Positions 49,401-57,372 of a DNA stretch of 64,000 nucleotides are shown piece by piece. The stretch is from Salvator merianae (Eukaryota; Chordata; Lepidosauria; Squamata; Teiidae): the NCBI GenBank assembly GCA_003586115.2, contig QVOM02000119.1:49997428-50061427 (forward strand), written 5' to 3'. The notes under the pieces were generated by a model. The model saw only the letters and a program-made list of their open reading frames with translations, searched no databases and was not told the DNA's origin. The position numbers were made by a program, and so were the translations under genes. Within the stretch, counting starts at the first letter, position 1. Each line of letters opens with the position of its first letter.

Positions 49401-50454
49401 ACCTGTTGAGGAAGAGTATTGGCAGCAGGGAAGGAGAACGCAGTGCCATGGAGCTGAATACAGAAGGAGAACCATAGTTGTGGCAAGAAGGCTGTTGTCA
49501 GCAGAGACACAGATACCCAGTTCGGTTTTACACTGAAGCAGGAGGAAGAAAACCACAATCATGGCAGGAAGGCTTTTAGGAGCAGAGATGTGGGTACCCA
49601 GTAAGAATTTTCCATGGACATAGAATAGGAGGAGAACGAGGACTGTGGCAAGACGGCTGTTGTCAGCAGAGAAGGAAGCACTCAGAATTCCTCATGGAGC
49701 AGGAGGAGGAAGAAAACAACAGTTTTGGTGGGGAGGCTCTTAGCAACAGGGAACAAAGCATGTAGTCAGGATTACTTGAACTGAGAGAAGGAGGAGAACT
49801 ACAATTATGGTAGGAAAGTTCTAAGCATTAGAGATGTGGATGCCTAATCACGATTTGCTGTGGAGCTGGAGGAAGAGGAGAACCACATTTGTTGCTTAAA
49901 GGTTCTTGGTGTAAGTGAAGGAGGCATTCTGCTGGGTTTTGCTCTGGAACTAAAGGAAAAGGAGCCTCTGACTTGCTGGCACTTTAAAGCTGTTGTTTTC
50001 AAGTGCATAGGAAAAAGGAAACACATGGATGCACTCAAAAAGAAATGTGCACCAAAAATGTAGTGTGCAGAACAAAACTGTGGGCACAACATATTAAATA
50101 TTAAATAGTATTTCCCAGACTATTACTTATGCCACCCTCATCTCTTAATGTAGGCAATTCTTTAGATGAAGTGCAATTTGTTATTATTGTTGCATCTACT
50201 ATATTATGATTGGCTCTCTGATAACAAAGAAAAATTAGATTCCATGATAAACAGTCACAGACCCTCTTTATTTTCCTTTTTAGAACAACAACATACAAGA
50301 AATGCATGAAGACACTTTCTGCAAGATGAAGGATTATTCTTACATCCGTAAATCTCTTGAAGACATCAGACTAGATGGCAATCCTATTAATTTGAGCAAA
50401 ACACCTTATGCCTACATGTGCTTGCCCCGCTTGCCTGTTGGAAGTCTTTTTTAA
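21559..50454 (+). CDS. EPYC: epiphycan (whole coding span, six coding exons)
   Basis: Class III SLRP of growth-plate cartilage matrix. Exons 21559-21726, 41958-42111, 46235-46393, 46649-46851, 47638-47733 and 50284-50454 join with GT/AG sites and consistent phases to 316 aa; mammalian epiphycan is about 322 aa. Visible features: signal peptide about 1-19/20; acidic, tyrosine-bearing stretch with Y28, Y33, Y44 and Y46, likely sulfated; acidic linker 77-84 (PEDPEEEA); class III cluster C112-X2-C115-X-C117-X6-C124; leucine-rich repeats about 128-295; C-terminal pair C273 and C306; sequon N296-L-S. The N-terminal region has no Ser-Gly dipeptide, the usual glycosaminoglycan site. Osteoglycin and opticin are the nearest alternatives, but the full-length fit and the position after KERA identify epiphycan. 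Confidence 0.96.
21922..22916. mobile_element. non-autonomous hAT (Charlie-like) transposon, 995 bp
   Basis: Left end GAGTGGTTCTCAACC and right end GGTTAGGAACCACTG are inverted and match the CAGTGGTTCTCAACC ends of hAT-Charlie elements. The flanks are a perfect 8-bp duplication TTATAGCA (21914-21921 and 22917-22924). The GC-richer interior has several short open frames on both strands but no hAT transposase or BED finger motif. It begins 195 bp after the EPYC exon 2 donor. Confidence 0.88.
23082..23598. mobile_element. MITE, GGCCCTTTC family (about 517 bp)
   Basis: Ends AACTTTTCTGCACCTACC and GTCAGTGCAGAAAAGGCT are inverted. It has two internal hairpins: ATGCTCTGTC / GACAGAGCAT (23191-23200 and 23208-23217) and AGTAGACTT...GAGTCTACC (23252-23277). 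Internal blocks match 19840-20296. Confidence 0.72.
25112..25563. mobile_element. MITE with GGCCTGTTTGCACTTTAC ends (452 bp)
   Basis: Left end GGCCTGTTTGCACTTTACC at 25112; right end GGCTGTAAAGTGCAAACAG at 25541-25559, inverted. The interior is moderately GC-rich. No transposase. Related to, but distinct from, the GGCCCTTTCTGCAC elements. Confidence 0.7.
25793..25865 (-). mobile_element. antisense L2/SINE tail
   Basis: TTTATTTATTTGTATCCTAT, then CTCAAGGTGGTTTACAAGA: the reverse complement of a diverged LINE tail. It lies just upstream of the sense L2 copy. Confidence 0.5.
26058..27613 (+). pseudogene. L2-like LINE, 5'-truncated reverse transcriptase and 3' tail
   Basis: It starts within the RT domain at LNNYRPVSNL and continues through SGFRPGYSTETAL, LLDLSAAFDTIDH, GVPQGSVLSPLLF and the catalytic YADD (QYADDTQLY), then the C-terminal LHWLPV...LWNQLPLEIR region to the stop at about 27402-27404. 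Two lesions: a frameshift at the G8 run 26747-26754, and TGA at 27024-27026, probably a decayed CGA. The 3' end has AAGCCGCC, GGGGCGGCA and (AATAAA)n. Flanks TAAGATA at 26051-26057 and 27614-27620 may be the target duplication. It is GC-rich against an AT-rich intron, so fairly young. Confidence 0.88.
27588..27613 (+). repeat. (AAAT)n tail of the L2 copy
   Basis: Tetranucleotide AATA/AAAT repeat ending the LINE. It is typical of L2-type 3' tails. Confidence 0.85.
28035..28065. repeat. (TG)n microsatellite
   Basis: About 15 TG units, directly followed by ATACAA and the AT array. Open frames reading through it are artefacts. Confidence 0.97.
28072..28112. repeat. (AT)n microsatellite
   Basis: About 20 AT units next to the TG array, forming a purine-pyrimidine alternation of about 75 bp in total. 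Confidence 0.97.
28215..28350 (-). pseudogene. antisense L2 reverse-transcriptase fragment
   Basis: Minus-strand translation contains VASQLQALDESAYLDL followed by SQSGFRTAFSTRSALVAL. This parallels VAFQLQRSLDEADYLGP and WQSGFRPGYSTETALVAL in the sense L2 copy 1 kb upstream. It breaks off at the edge of the MITE ending near 28204. Confidence 0.7.
28456..28491. repeat. (CAT)n microsatellite
   Basis: Twelve CAT/ATC units. Poly-Met or poly-Asp open frames across it are artefacts. Confidence 0.97.
29869..30553. mobile_element. MITE, GGCCCTTTC family, carrying a nested MITE
   Basis: Outer ends GGACCTTTCTGCACTTGCCTG and CAGGTAAGTGTAGAAAGGTCC are inverted and almost perfect. The internal hairpin around ACTTG...CAAGT (30361-30376) is present. 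Block GGACCCATTTTGGTGG is shared with 51685-51703. The element is interrupted by a second element at 29959-30138. Confidence 0.78.
29959..30138. mobile_element. nested foldback MITE, perfect 17-bp ends
   Basis: GGCCCTTTCTGCACTTG (29959-29975) and CAAGTGCAGAAAGGGCC (30122-30138) are perfect inverted repeats. The next 60 bp on each side (GATTATATCCCAGAAT against GATATAATC) also pair. Flanks give either AAT or CAATG as the duplication. Related to the foldback at 19310-19490. Confidence 0.82.
31350..31853. mobile_element. MITE, GGCCCTTTC family
   Basis: Left end ACACTTTCTTCATGGGCC; right end TGCAGAAAGGGGC. The internal hairpin GGTAGACT (31522-31529) / AGTCTACC (31540-31547) and the block CTCACACCATG near the right end are shared with 57373-57851. 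A 193-codon open frame across it has no family resemblance and stops inside the element's flank. Confidence 0.6.
32460..32550 (+). mobile_element. L2/SINE-type 3' tail, sense
   Basis: GTTGTGATCCACACTGAGACC, GGGTGAAGGGTGGGATAAAA and AATAAATAAA follow the usual squamate tail order (decayed GCC...GGGCGG pair). Only the tail remains. Confidence 0.5.
32610..33112. mobile_element. MITE, GGCCCTTTC family (diverged)
   Basis: Left end GGTCCTTCTGCCCTTGC; the right end near 33095-33112 is decayed. The internal hairpin GGTAGACC...AGTCTACC (32757-32782) and block CTCTGTCCACACAGGATGGAG match the copies at 19840 and 23082. CATGGTCTGAACCAGTG is shared with 20222-20238. Confidence 0.65.
35105..35712. mobile_element. 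possible TAGAGATGTGCA-family hAT element, copy 3
   Basis: Left end TAGAGGCATTTGAGAGG; right end TGCGTATCCCTA. Inner arms AGGTTTGGTACCAAACC and CAAACCAAACCAGCC. Flanks TTATGAAC and (TA)ATGCAC are similar but not identical. The GC-rich centre holds short antisense open frames without homology. Confidence 0.45.
37197..37830. mobile_element. probable decayed MITE(s), GGCCCTTTC family
   Basis: GC-rich island with family-style blocks (GTTCTGTCCACACAG at 37607; TGGACCAGGCTGGACC). The ends are not clear. Open frames on both strands show no known domain. Confidence 0.35.
38626..38971. mobile_element. TAGAGATGTGCA-family hAT MITE, copy 4 (left end unclear)
   Basis: The right end GAGCACATCCTA and interior blocks (CATTTGCAGATATT; AAAACGAATGA; ATTTCATTC) match copies 1 and 2. 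The left boundary could not be fixed, and no target duplication is readable. Confidence 0.5.
39461..39835. mobile_element. TAGAGATGTGCA-family hAT MITE, copy 5 (375 bp)
   Basis: Left end TAGAGATATGCATAAAC; right end AATTTGCACATCTCTA, inverted. The interior is built of GGTTC/GGTTTG and AACC-type words. The flanking 8-mers are too decayed to call a duplication. Confidence 0.65.
40292..40312. repeat. (AAT)n microsatellite
   Basis: About seven AAT units within the EPYC intron. Confidence 0.9.
41154..41480. mobile_element. possible decayed MITE, GGCCCTTTC family
   Basis: GC-rich patch about 480 bp before EPYC exon 3, with family-like words (CACACAGGATGCAAAACACC). Ends not resolved. The antisense and sense open frames lack homology. 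Confidence 0.3.
41958..42111 (+). CDS. EPYC: EPYC exon 3: acidic linker (residues 57-107 plus one base)
   Basis: Acceptor AG 41956-41957, donor GT 42112-42113, phase 1 at its end. It encodes IEIGTILPSVTQEIF, PEDPEEEAS and the conserved TPKLIDGSSP and GVLGPHT blocks. In human EPYC the corresponding stretch carries Ser-Gly, a glycosaminoglycan site; here serine 65 is followed by valine. Confidence 0.94.
42155..42573. mobile_element. MITE with GATCACACAGGG ends, 43 bp after an EPYC donor
   Basis: Left end GGGATGTGATCACACAGGG; right end CCCTGTGTGATGACACCCTTA, inverted, about 419 bp. Interior blocks are shared with 27666-28204. It lies just inside EPYC intron 3. Confidence 0.72.
43250..43440 (-). 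mobile_element. CORE/MIR-like SINE, minus strand
   Basis: GGCTGAGTAGGGATTCAAATCC contains the reverse complement of a pol III B box (GGTTCGAATCC). It is preceded by TCATCTTCACAGTAATCCACTGAGATGC and a tail block TTTATATTGTCTTTCTTCCC, the order of squamate tRNA-derived SINEs with an L2-type tail, read on the minus strand. Confidence 0.6.
43490..43862. mobile_element. decayed MITE, GGCCCTTTC family
   Basis: Blocks CCTAACTTTGGAA and CTTTAAAGCAGTTTCCCC are shared with 15170-15480. GC-rich against AT-rich surroundings. Ends not resolved. Confidence 0.35.
46235..46393 (+). CDS. EPYC: EPYC exon 4: cysteine cluster and first repeats (residues 108-160 plus one base)
   Basis: Acceptor AG 46233-46234, donor GT 46394-46395, phase 1 at both ends. 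It encodes C112-X2-C115-X-C117-X6-C124, the class III SLRP signature, and the first leucine-rich repeat (LEALPPLPKQTTHFYSRYN). Confidence 0.95.
46649..46851 (+). CDS. EPYC: EPYC exon 5: central leucine-rich repeats (residues 161-228)
   Basis: Acceptor AG 46647-46648, donor GTGAGT at 46852. Two bases finish Gly161, then 67 codons follow with LKRIDLTSNFISEID, LQELILRDNKIRQLP and LTFIDISNNRLG repeats. It ends in phase 0 after Lys228. Confidence 0.95.
46852..47637 (+). other. EPYC intron 5 with probable MITE
   Basis: 786 bp intron. The GC-rich part at about 46985-47463 has GGCCCTTTC-family words (CACCCTGTCCACATACAG; right-end CATGTGAAAAGACCC) and is probably a decayed MITE filling most of the intron. 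Frames through it lack homology. Confidence 0.55.
47638..47733 (+). CDS. EPYC: EPYC exon 6: one leucine-rich repeat (residues 229-260)
   Basis: Exactly 32 codons, phase 0 at both ends, acceptor AG 47636-47637, donor GTAGGC. It encodes MADLHHLYITDNNLDHIP and the following PLPESLRSLHLQ, one and a half repeat units. Small symmetric exons of this size are typical of class III SLRPs. Confidence 0.95.
47734..50283 (+). other. EPYC intron 6
   Basis: 2550 bp. The first half (to about 48800) shows nothing recognised. The second half holds a degenerate tandem repeat (see 49370-50010). The intron ends in a strong pyrimidine tract and AG at 50282-50283. Confidence 0.85.
49370..50010. repeat. degenerate minisatellite, unit about 80 bp
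   Basis: GGAGGAGAACCA...GTGGCAAGAAGGCTGTTGTC-like units recur with starts near 49463, 49540, 49630, 49705, 49789 and 49869. Shared motifs are AGGAGGA(A)GAA, TGGCAAGA(A/C)GGCT and CAGCAGAGA. Paired blocks ATGCTGAAACA at about 49121 and 49182 suggest older units upstream. Unit lengths vary from 75 to 90 bp. Confidence 0.72.
50284..50454 (+). CDS. EPYC: EPYC last exon (residues 261-316, stop)
   Basis: Acceptor AG 50282-50283, 56 codons, TAA at 50452-50454. It encodes the last repeats, C273 and C306 of the 'ear' domain, and sequon N296-L-S. The family ending CLPRLPVGSL is intact. The position of one human sequon (NLT) reads DYS here, so that site is absent. Confidence 0.95.
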   Translation, partial: NNNIQEMHEDTFCKMKDYSYIRKSLEDIRLDGNPINLSKTPYAYMCLPRLPVGSLF

Positions 50455-51060
50455 GGTTGCATAGCACTAATCATGTCATGTTACATAATCTGTTTTGCAA
50501 ATTAACACCAAATTGGTTTCTGGAGTATAATCCACACTATTTTAAAGGTGTATGTATTAGAATGTATGTCATTAATTAAAAAATGAGTAGTCAGAATTAT
50601 TAACACATATATATTCAATTCCTTTTGAAATAAGCCAAACTTCAGAGTATTCGGAGTAAGAATAGGGATGTTAATGGTTTCTGTCTTGTGATTTTATCTT
50701 CATTTGATGTATAATAGTAAAGATGAATGAACTGAATGCAAATAGTGAATAATATGTACTATCTTACTTTTAACTGCATTCTATATTCCTTATACAGATG
50801 AGCCTTTTCTGTAATTTCCTTTTATTTTTTTCTTCCCCTTAAGAATGTAAGATATATGAAGCTGGATGAATCCTAAGGTCCCTGTAACTCAGCATCCTGT
50901 GATCCGTTCTCAGGCCAGGTTATTTTACTAATACAGTAATTTTAAAAATATTAAAAATATACACTTTTGTAAAATGAGTATTGACTTCACTTGGAGAAAA
51001 CGTAGAAACTATACTTACATAATAAATGCATATTGAGTACATTACTGTCTTTATGTAGTG
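50455..51060 (+). other. EPYC: EPYC 3' UTR
   Basis: AT-rich sequence after the stop. ATTAAA at 50575-50580 and AATAAA at 51021-51026 are candidate poly(A) signals; the second is followed by a GT-rich stretch (TGTCTTTATGTAGTG), which favours it. Confidence 0.6.
51021..51026 (+). terminator. candidate EPYC poly(A) signal
   Basis: Canonical AATAAA, 567 bp after the stop codon, with a downstream GT-rich element. Confidence 0.55.
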
Positions 51061-51534
51061 ATCTTTGGGAGAAGATAAGAAATTTGAATCTCTGGCCACT
51101 ACCACACTTGCAAGACTCTCAACATTCCCACCAGATTTAGACATGGAAGCAGATTCACTCCTTCCTGCCTCTGTACTCTTTGTCCAAATGCTTCACTGTT
51201 AGAACACAGTGACGTGTACTTGGGCTTGCCTTGGCAACATTCATCTATCACTGACCTCTTCTGGTTGACATTCCGGTGGCAGGAAAAGTGCTATGAATCC
51301 ACACAGAAACTATGTTTCATGATGTCTCCCAGCAGAGAATTGTGAACGCCCATCCCGGACCCTGGCAGCATACTTGTACATTCTGTCTATGGATAACAGA
51401 GGGTCACAGTGTTACCATTTTGGCATCACAACCACAAGAAGACAGCCTCTGCTTCAAATGTCTGTTCGCTAAACTCACCAGATACCTCAGAACAGCAGAA
51501 AACAAACCACTCTGGTACAAAGGTACACAACTGG

Positions 51535-51745
51535 GGCCTTTTCGCACTACTCTGCCATGATTTGGAACAGTGCCATTTGCATGATGACACTGGTACAGAC
51601 CAGCTCCTGCACCGTCCCTGAAGCTTGCACAAGCTTCAGGGCTGAGCTCCTAAGGCAAAGAATAGAAGTTGGAGCCTCTGGGGAACCCATTTTGGTGGTG
51701 TGCTTTGGCACACCTTAAGCCTGGCACACTAGATGGTTACTCTGT
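51535..51745. mobile_element. left half of a MITE, GGCCCTTTC family
   Basis: Left end GGGGCCTTTTCGCACTACTC. TGGAACAGTGCCATTTGC, ATGATGACAC and CATTTTGGTGGTGTGC follow in the same order as in 29869-30553. The sequence stops where the CR1 begins near 51765, and no right half is recognisable. Confidence 0.6.
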
Positions 51746-51764
51746 TTACCTGAATGCTTTGGCT

Positions 51765-54630
51765 GATCCTATTCAGTCACAAACTAAAATGTTTCTATAC
51801 CAATGCACAAAGCATGGGAAACAAACAAGGAGAACTGGAAATCCTAGCACAGGAAAATAAATATGATGTCATAGGCATAACTGAAACTTGATGGGATGAT
51901 ACACATGATTGGAACACAGAGCTCGAAGGATACAACTTATTTAAAAGAAACAGGCTTAATAAAAGGGGAGGAGGTGTTGCATTGTATGTAAGGAAAGTAT
52001 ATACCACCACAGAAATTAATCTTTCAGATAATGGAAGCCCTGTAGAAACCGTTTGGGTGAAAATACAAGGAGAGAGCAACACAAAGGATACTGTTGTAGG
52101 AGTTTATTATTGACCCCCTGGACAAACAGAAGATATGGATGAACTATTTATACATCAGATGGCCAAGCTCTCAGGGAAACACGACCTAGTGATTATGGGA
52201 GATTTTAACTATCCGGACATTTGTTGGGAATCTCTCTCTGGCAAAAGTCACGGGTCCAATAAATTCTCATCCTCTCTGGCAGATAACTTCATTTTCCAAA
52301 GGATAGAGGAAAAAACAAGGGGGTCTGCTATCTTGGACCTAATCCTTACTAATAGGGAGGAAATGGTTGAGGAAGTAAGGGTGACTGGGACCCTGGGTGG
52401 TAGTGACTATGCTATCATTGAGTTTTGGATAACGAAAGAAGGAAGATCTGAGAGGACTCAGACTTCAAGGTTAGACTTCAGAGGAGCAGATTTTGATGGA
52501 CTCAGAAGGAGGGTAGGAAGGATCCATTGGCTGGATGTCTTAAAGGACAGAAATGTCCAGGAAGGATGGGAAATTTTGAGAAAGGAGATTCTAGAGGCAC
52601 AATCTTTAACAATTCCTAAAAGAAGAAAGAATGGTAAGCATCTAAAGAGACCAGGGTGGATGAACCCTGAACTTAATAACTTGCTAAAAAGAAAAAAAAA
52701 AAGTTTAAAAAATTGAAAGAGGGGGACATATCAAAAGAAGAATATAATGCAATCTGCAGGAACTGCAGGATAGGTGTCAGAAAGGCTAAAGCTAAAAAAA
52801 TGAATTGAGGATTGCACGAGAGGCCAAAAACAATAAAAAGGGGTTTGGGGGTATGTCAGAAGCAAAAGAAAAGTCAAGGAAGCTGTAGGACCTTTACAGG
52901 GTGAGAAGGGTGATTTGGTCAAAAATGACATTGAGAAGGCAGAACTTCTGAACTCCTATTTTGCATCTGTTTTCTCTCAGAAAGGAAATGAAACATCAGT
53001 TGGCCTTCACTGTGCCGTTGAGGGAATAAGAGAATCAAGGCTCTGTATGGACAAGGAGAAGGTGAGGGAACACTTAGTAAACTTAAAAGTATTCAAGTCT
53101 CCAGGCCCAGATGAATTACATCCTAGGGTGCTGAAGGAATTAGCGGATATAATTGCTGAACCACTCTCTGTGATATCTGAGAACTCATGGAAAACAGGAG
53201 AAGTCCCGGAAGATTGGAGAAGGGTGAATGTTGTACCTATCTTTAAAAAAGGAAAGAAGGCTGGCCCAGGTAACTACAGGCCTGTGAGCCTGACTTCAGT
53301 ACCAGGCAAGATCCTTGAACAAATCATTAAACAGCATATATGGGAGCACTTGGATGGGAATGCAGTAATTAATGAGAGCCAACATGAATTTGTAACAAAA
53401 AAGTCATGCCAAACTAATCTCATTTCCTTTTATGACAAAATTACTGGATGGATTGATCAAGGAAATGCCATGGACATAGTATATCTTGACTTTAGCAAAG
53501 CATTTGACAAGGTGTCTCATACTATACTTATTGAAAAAATGATCAAATATGGGATTGACAGGACAACTATTAGGTGGATTCATAACTGGCTTAGTGATCG
53601 TGCTCAAAGAGTGGTCATAAATGGCTTCACATCCGATTGGAAGAATGTCTCGAGTGGGGTACCGCAAGACTCTGTCTTGGGCCCAGTGCTGTTCCACATT
53701 TTTATAAATGATCTGGATGAAAGAGTCGAGGGGACGCTGATCAAATTTGCAGATGACACAAAGCTAGGAGGGCTTGCTAACACTAGGGAGGAGAAGGAGA
53801 GGATTCAAAATGATTTGGACAAGCTTGAACAGTGGGATGAAACTAACAGAATGACATTTAACAGGGAGAAATGCAAAGTTTTACATCTGGGTAAGAAAAA
53901 TAACAATATCCAGTGCAGAATGGGAGGAATCTCACTGAGCAGCAACACATGTGCAAAGGATCTGGGTGTACTAGTAGATCACAGATTAAACATGAATCAA
54001 CAGTGTGATGCAGCTGCAAAAAAGGCAGACACCATCCTGGGGTGCATCAAGAGGAGCATAGAGTCTAGATCACAAGAAGTAATTATCCCTCTTTACTCTT
54101 CCTGGATCAGACCTCATCTGGAGTATTGTGTCCAGTTCTGGGCACCCCAGTTTAAAAAACACATTGACAAACTGGAACAAGTTCAGAGAAGGGCGACCAA
54201 AATGGTGAGTGATCTGCAAACCATGTCCTACGAGGAATGGTTAAAGGACCTAGGAATGTTTAGCCTGTAGAAGAGAAGACTGAGAGGAGACATGATAGCT
54301 GTTTTCAAGTATCTGAAGGGCTGTCATAGTGCAGAAGGATTGACCCTATTCTCAGTTGCGCAAGAAGGAAGGACTAGAAACAATGGGATGAAACTTCAAG
54401 GGAGTAGATACAGGCTAGATATTAGGAAAAACTTTCTGACCATAAGGACAATCAGTCATTGGAACAGGTTGCCACAGGAGGTGGTGGGCTCTCCTTCGCT
54501 GGAGGTCTTCAAGGAAAGGCTGGATGGATATCTGTCTGGGATGATTTAGTGAATCCTGCATTGAGCAGGGGGTTGGACTCGATGACCCTGGAGGTCCCTT
54601 CCAACTCTATGATTCTATGATTCTATGATT
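51765..54630 (+). pseudogene. CR1 LINE, nearly complete ORF2, inactivated
   Basis: From YTNAQSMGNKQ at the start of the endonuclease domain, through ALYVRK, GDFNYPDICW, SDYAIIEF and PGWMNPELN; then RT blocks PGPDELHPRVLKELAD, NYRPVSLTS, DIVYLDFSKAFDKVSH, GVPQDSVLGPVLF and catalytic FADDTKLGG; then HLEYCVQFWAP, RRATKM and HWNRLPQEVV. Lesions: TGA 51889-51891, TGA 52111-52113, several frameshifts at about 52700-52910, TAG 54268-54270, and Gly to Asp in the PQGS motif. The 3' end GGTCCCTTCCAACTCTATG and (ATTCTATG)n at 54603-54630 are the CR1 hallmark. 5' truncated. Confidence 0.95.
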
Positions 54631-55800
54631 GTATTCCTCTAAAATCTTGGAGGCTGACAGTTTGGTCCATCAACGGCTGTCTTGAAGATCTCTGGATGAT
54701 TCTATTATGACTAGAGATCTTCGAGGGGGTAACTGTTGTGTCTGAGTTTTATTACCTTATTGCTACTCTGTTAGTTCTAAGGATAATGTCAGTTTAATTA
54801 GGCAGGTTGTTTGGAATGGCCTCAGATAGGGTACTGGGGGCATTTTGGTGCCATCTTTGAGGTGCCTCAAACCAATACTCTGGAAGAAAAAAATTACCTT
54901 AGCAAAGAAGCAGGATAAGGAGTTCTGAATGCAACTCCTCACATTACATTCACTACTCCACTATTTCCTGGGGCAGGAAGTTCCTGCCCAGAGGATGGGT
55001 CAAATCCGAATGGTATGCTGCATTTCACACAACATTCGTGCCTCCCAAGGAGCCTCCTAGCCCCCAGCTTGCATTGTCAGGAGTTAGAATACTGTGTGAA
55101 TAATGCTGCCTTTATTTTTAGCTGAAAGAGTAAGGGGTAAGGGAAGAGGACTGCTGTTCATAGTTTCAGCTCTCCTTTTTCTATCCCTCCTTTTGACATG
55201 CACTCTGTATATAGAGTGTTTTAAGCTGCTTCAGTGAGGTGGTTTAGGAGTTTCTTCTCAAGTAAGGTTGAAAGCCCCCTTGCCTAACATTCCCTCCCAA
55301 AACTTCTAGTAGCAATGGAAGTAACCTCTTGAGAGGCTCTTCCAGTGGACAGTATCTTGGGGACTTCAGGCTCATCATTAGTGTGCATGTATCTATTTTG
55401 TCTTAAGTTTTCCATTTTATTCTTGGAATCCTAGTCTCTCCCACAGCTTCCGTCTCACTTGCCACAAGCTAGTTATGCAAAACTGGATGTGTTTTCAGGA
55501 CCATTTAGCACTCTCTGTTTGCATGAGCAGGACAGCATCCTATCCTCTGCACCTTCAATACATACTAATATAATAAAGACAATACCTTGTCATTCCTCAA
55601 CTGTGCAACTTTCTATCCAGTTCACAGAGTTAAATGTCTTGTATTCATAACAAGATTTTCTCTCCTAATCAGAATCTGATAGGAGCTTGATCTTGGGAAG
55701 AACAGTAACAAAACAGAGCATAACATTAATAGAAAGAAATCCTCTTAACAAAACAGTAATGATGCACAAAGATCATATCAGTTCTATTTGGATTAGCTGG
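54631..55800. other. intergenic, nothing recognised
   Basis: Non-coding DNA between the CR1 tail and the next MITE. Short frames only. Confidence 0.5.
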
Positions 55801-55807
55801 ACACTTA

Positions 55808-56194
55808 CGCCCTTTCTGGGCCACGAAGTGTGCTAGGCCACTGCATCTGCAAAATGGAGTGGTCTAGCAGAGGCTGTGTTCCCCACTTCCTCTACACAAG
55901 ATGGAGCTATGAAGTGGTATATGGCACCAAAATGGTATACTGATCCATGGACAGAGTGCAGACAGCACATTTGGGCTAGTAAATCAACCCCAGCATTTCA
56001 GCTGGGAAGTCAGAAGTGTTGTCAGAAGTGTGCTACTTCTTTGCACAAAGGCAAAAAGCCACAATGAGCAACTTTAAAGGCTAGGAAGTTTCATTCCTGG
56101 TCTTCAAGGCTGGGCTTGGATGGGATGTCCATAATATGGATAGCCATTTGAGCAGGCTATCTAATTCAGGCCAGCCAAGCTGTGCAGAAAAACA
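55808..56194. mobile_element. MITE, GGCCCTTTC family, TTA duplication
   Basis: Left end CGCCCTTTCTGGGCC; right end CTGTGCAGAAAAACA. Flanking TTA at 55805-55807 and 56195-56197. Interior order matches 57373-57851 (TAGCAGAGGC, GGGCACC/GGCACCAAAATGG, CAGAAGTGT). Confidence 0.62.
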
Positions 56195-56198
56195 TTAA

Positions 56199-57372
56199 GG
56201 CTGCGTTCCGACACAGCATTTAATCAGTTTACAGGCCATCTTCAGTTCCCGCTGGCCCGACATATCTTGCCGTTCCGTAGTTTTTCTGGACTAAATTGGC
56301 GGAATCCGGACTATTTTGTATTCGGATTTAATGAGTTCTCAAGTCATTCCAGATCGCTAGCGAGCTTTACTTTGTGATGTGGGAATGGGGAAGGGGACTA
56401 TTTGGAAGGGACTGTACTTTTTTGGGGGGGTGCAGAAGGAGGGATCCCCATTTTGTGGGACAGACTTTGTGGGTGGGCAGGAAGTGCAGTAGTTTCCTCT
56501 GCCTCCATTATCCCCCCTTCCATTGCTGCCAGGAGAAAAGAAACAGTCCTTTTTACTTCGCTAAGCTGCGGTCTTTTCTCTTTCTTTATCCCCCATTCGA
56601 CACTGCCAGGAAGACATTAACGGCTTCCTCCACTTCCATCTGCTCTTTAAACCATAAAATAAACTGCACCTGTTTGGGCTTGCAGTCCTCTTGCCCCAAC
56701 AAAGAACCCACTCAAGATGAGTTTTGCTGTCGGCAGCACACAGCTACACAGCGGGGACACTCCCATAATGGAGTTCTTGGGAGGAGGTGAGGCAGAGTCC
56801 ATTTTCTGGCCACTAACTACACTATAACGATAATAGAGCCCCCCCCACGACACACCCATTTCCCCTTCCTCAATCACCCCTCCCTGCTTTTACACAACTC
56901 GTAGCTAGCACAACTGTGGAAAAGTTCAAATGCAATGGAGCAGAAAGCACCATCTTTAAGTATCGTTAATGTGCAGTACATGTGATATTAAAGTACTGCT
57001 TGTATAGATACAGGCTGGAGGGGAGGAAGGAGCAAATGGCGAATGACTAGTAACGCTGCCAAGTGAATCCATGTTCTGAGGCAGCAGCGGGGACATGCGG
57101 AGAGCGGAGCTTGACTTTCCCTCCCCTGTGTTGTCAAGATTTGAATGTTGGGACTGCAGCCAATCACTGACTGCACAGGGAGGAGAATTTGATGAGGGGT
57201 GGAGGCAGAAAAGGTACTGTTTCTCCGTGCCAAGCACAGGAAAAATCAGTGTGTGAACGAGCAAGTACAAATTGAGTCCATGTTAAACTGTAACTGTGGG
57301 AACAATCAGAAGATGAATTCAGTCTTTGTACTCTTCTGATAAGGATTAAATTTACGATGTCAGACCGCGGCC
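56199..57372. mobile_element. PIF/Harbinger-type non-autonomous element, 1.17 kb
   Basis: Left end GGCTGCGTTCCGACACAGC followed by ATTTAATCAG; right end in reverse complement GGCCGCGGTCTGACATCG followed by TAAATTTAATCC. These are imperfect 30-bp inverted repeats. A 3-bp duplication TAA flanks both sides (56196-56198 and 57373-57375), as for PIF/Harbinger. The interior is GC-rich with open frames of up to 138 codons that show no transposase or Myb/SANT motif. Confidence 0.68.

Noticed and set aside
49171..49562. Minus-strand frames of 92 to 118 codons
   Set aside because: Open because of the purine-rich minisatellite on the opposite strand; repeated words, no homology.
56374..56790. 138-codon frame in the Harbinger-like element
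   Set aside because: No PIF transposase or Myb-like signature; composition-driven.
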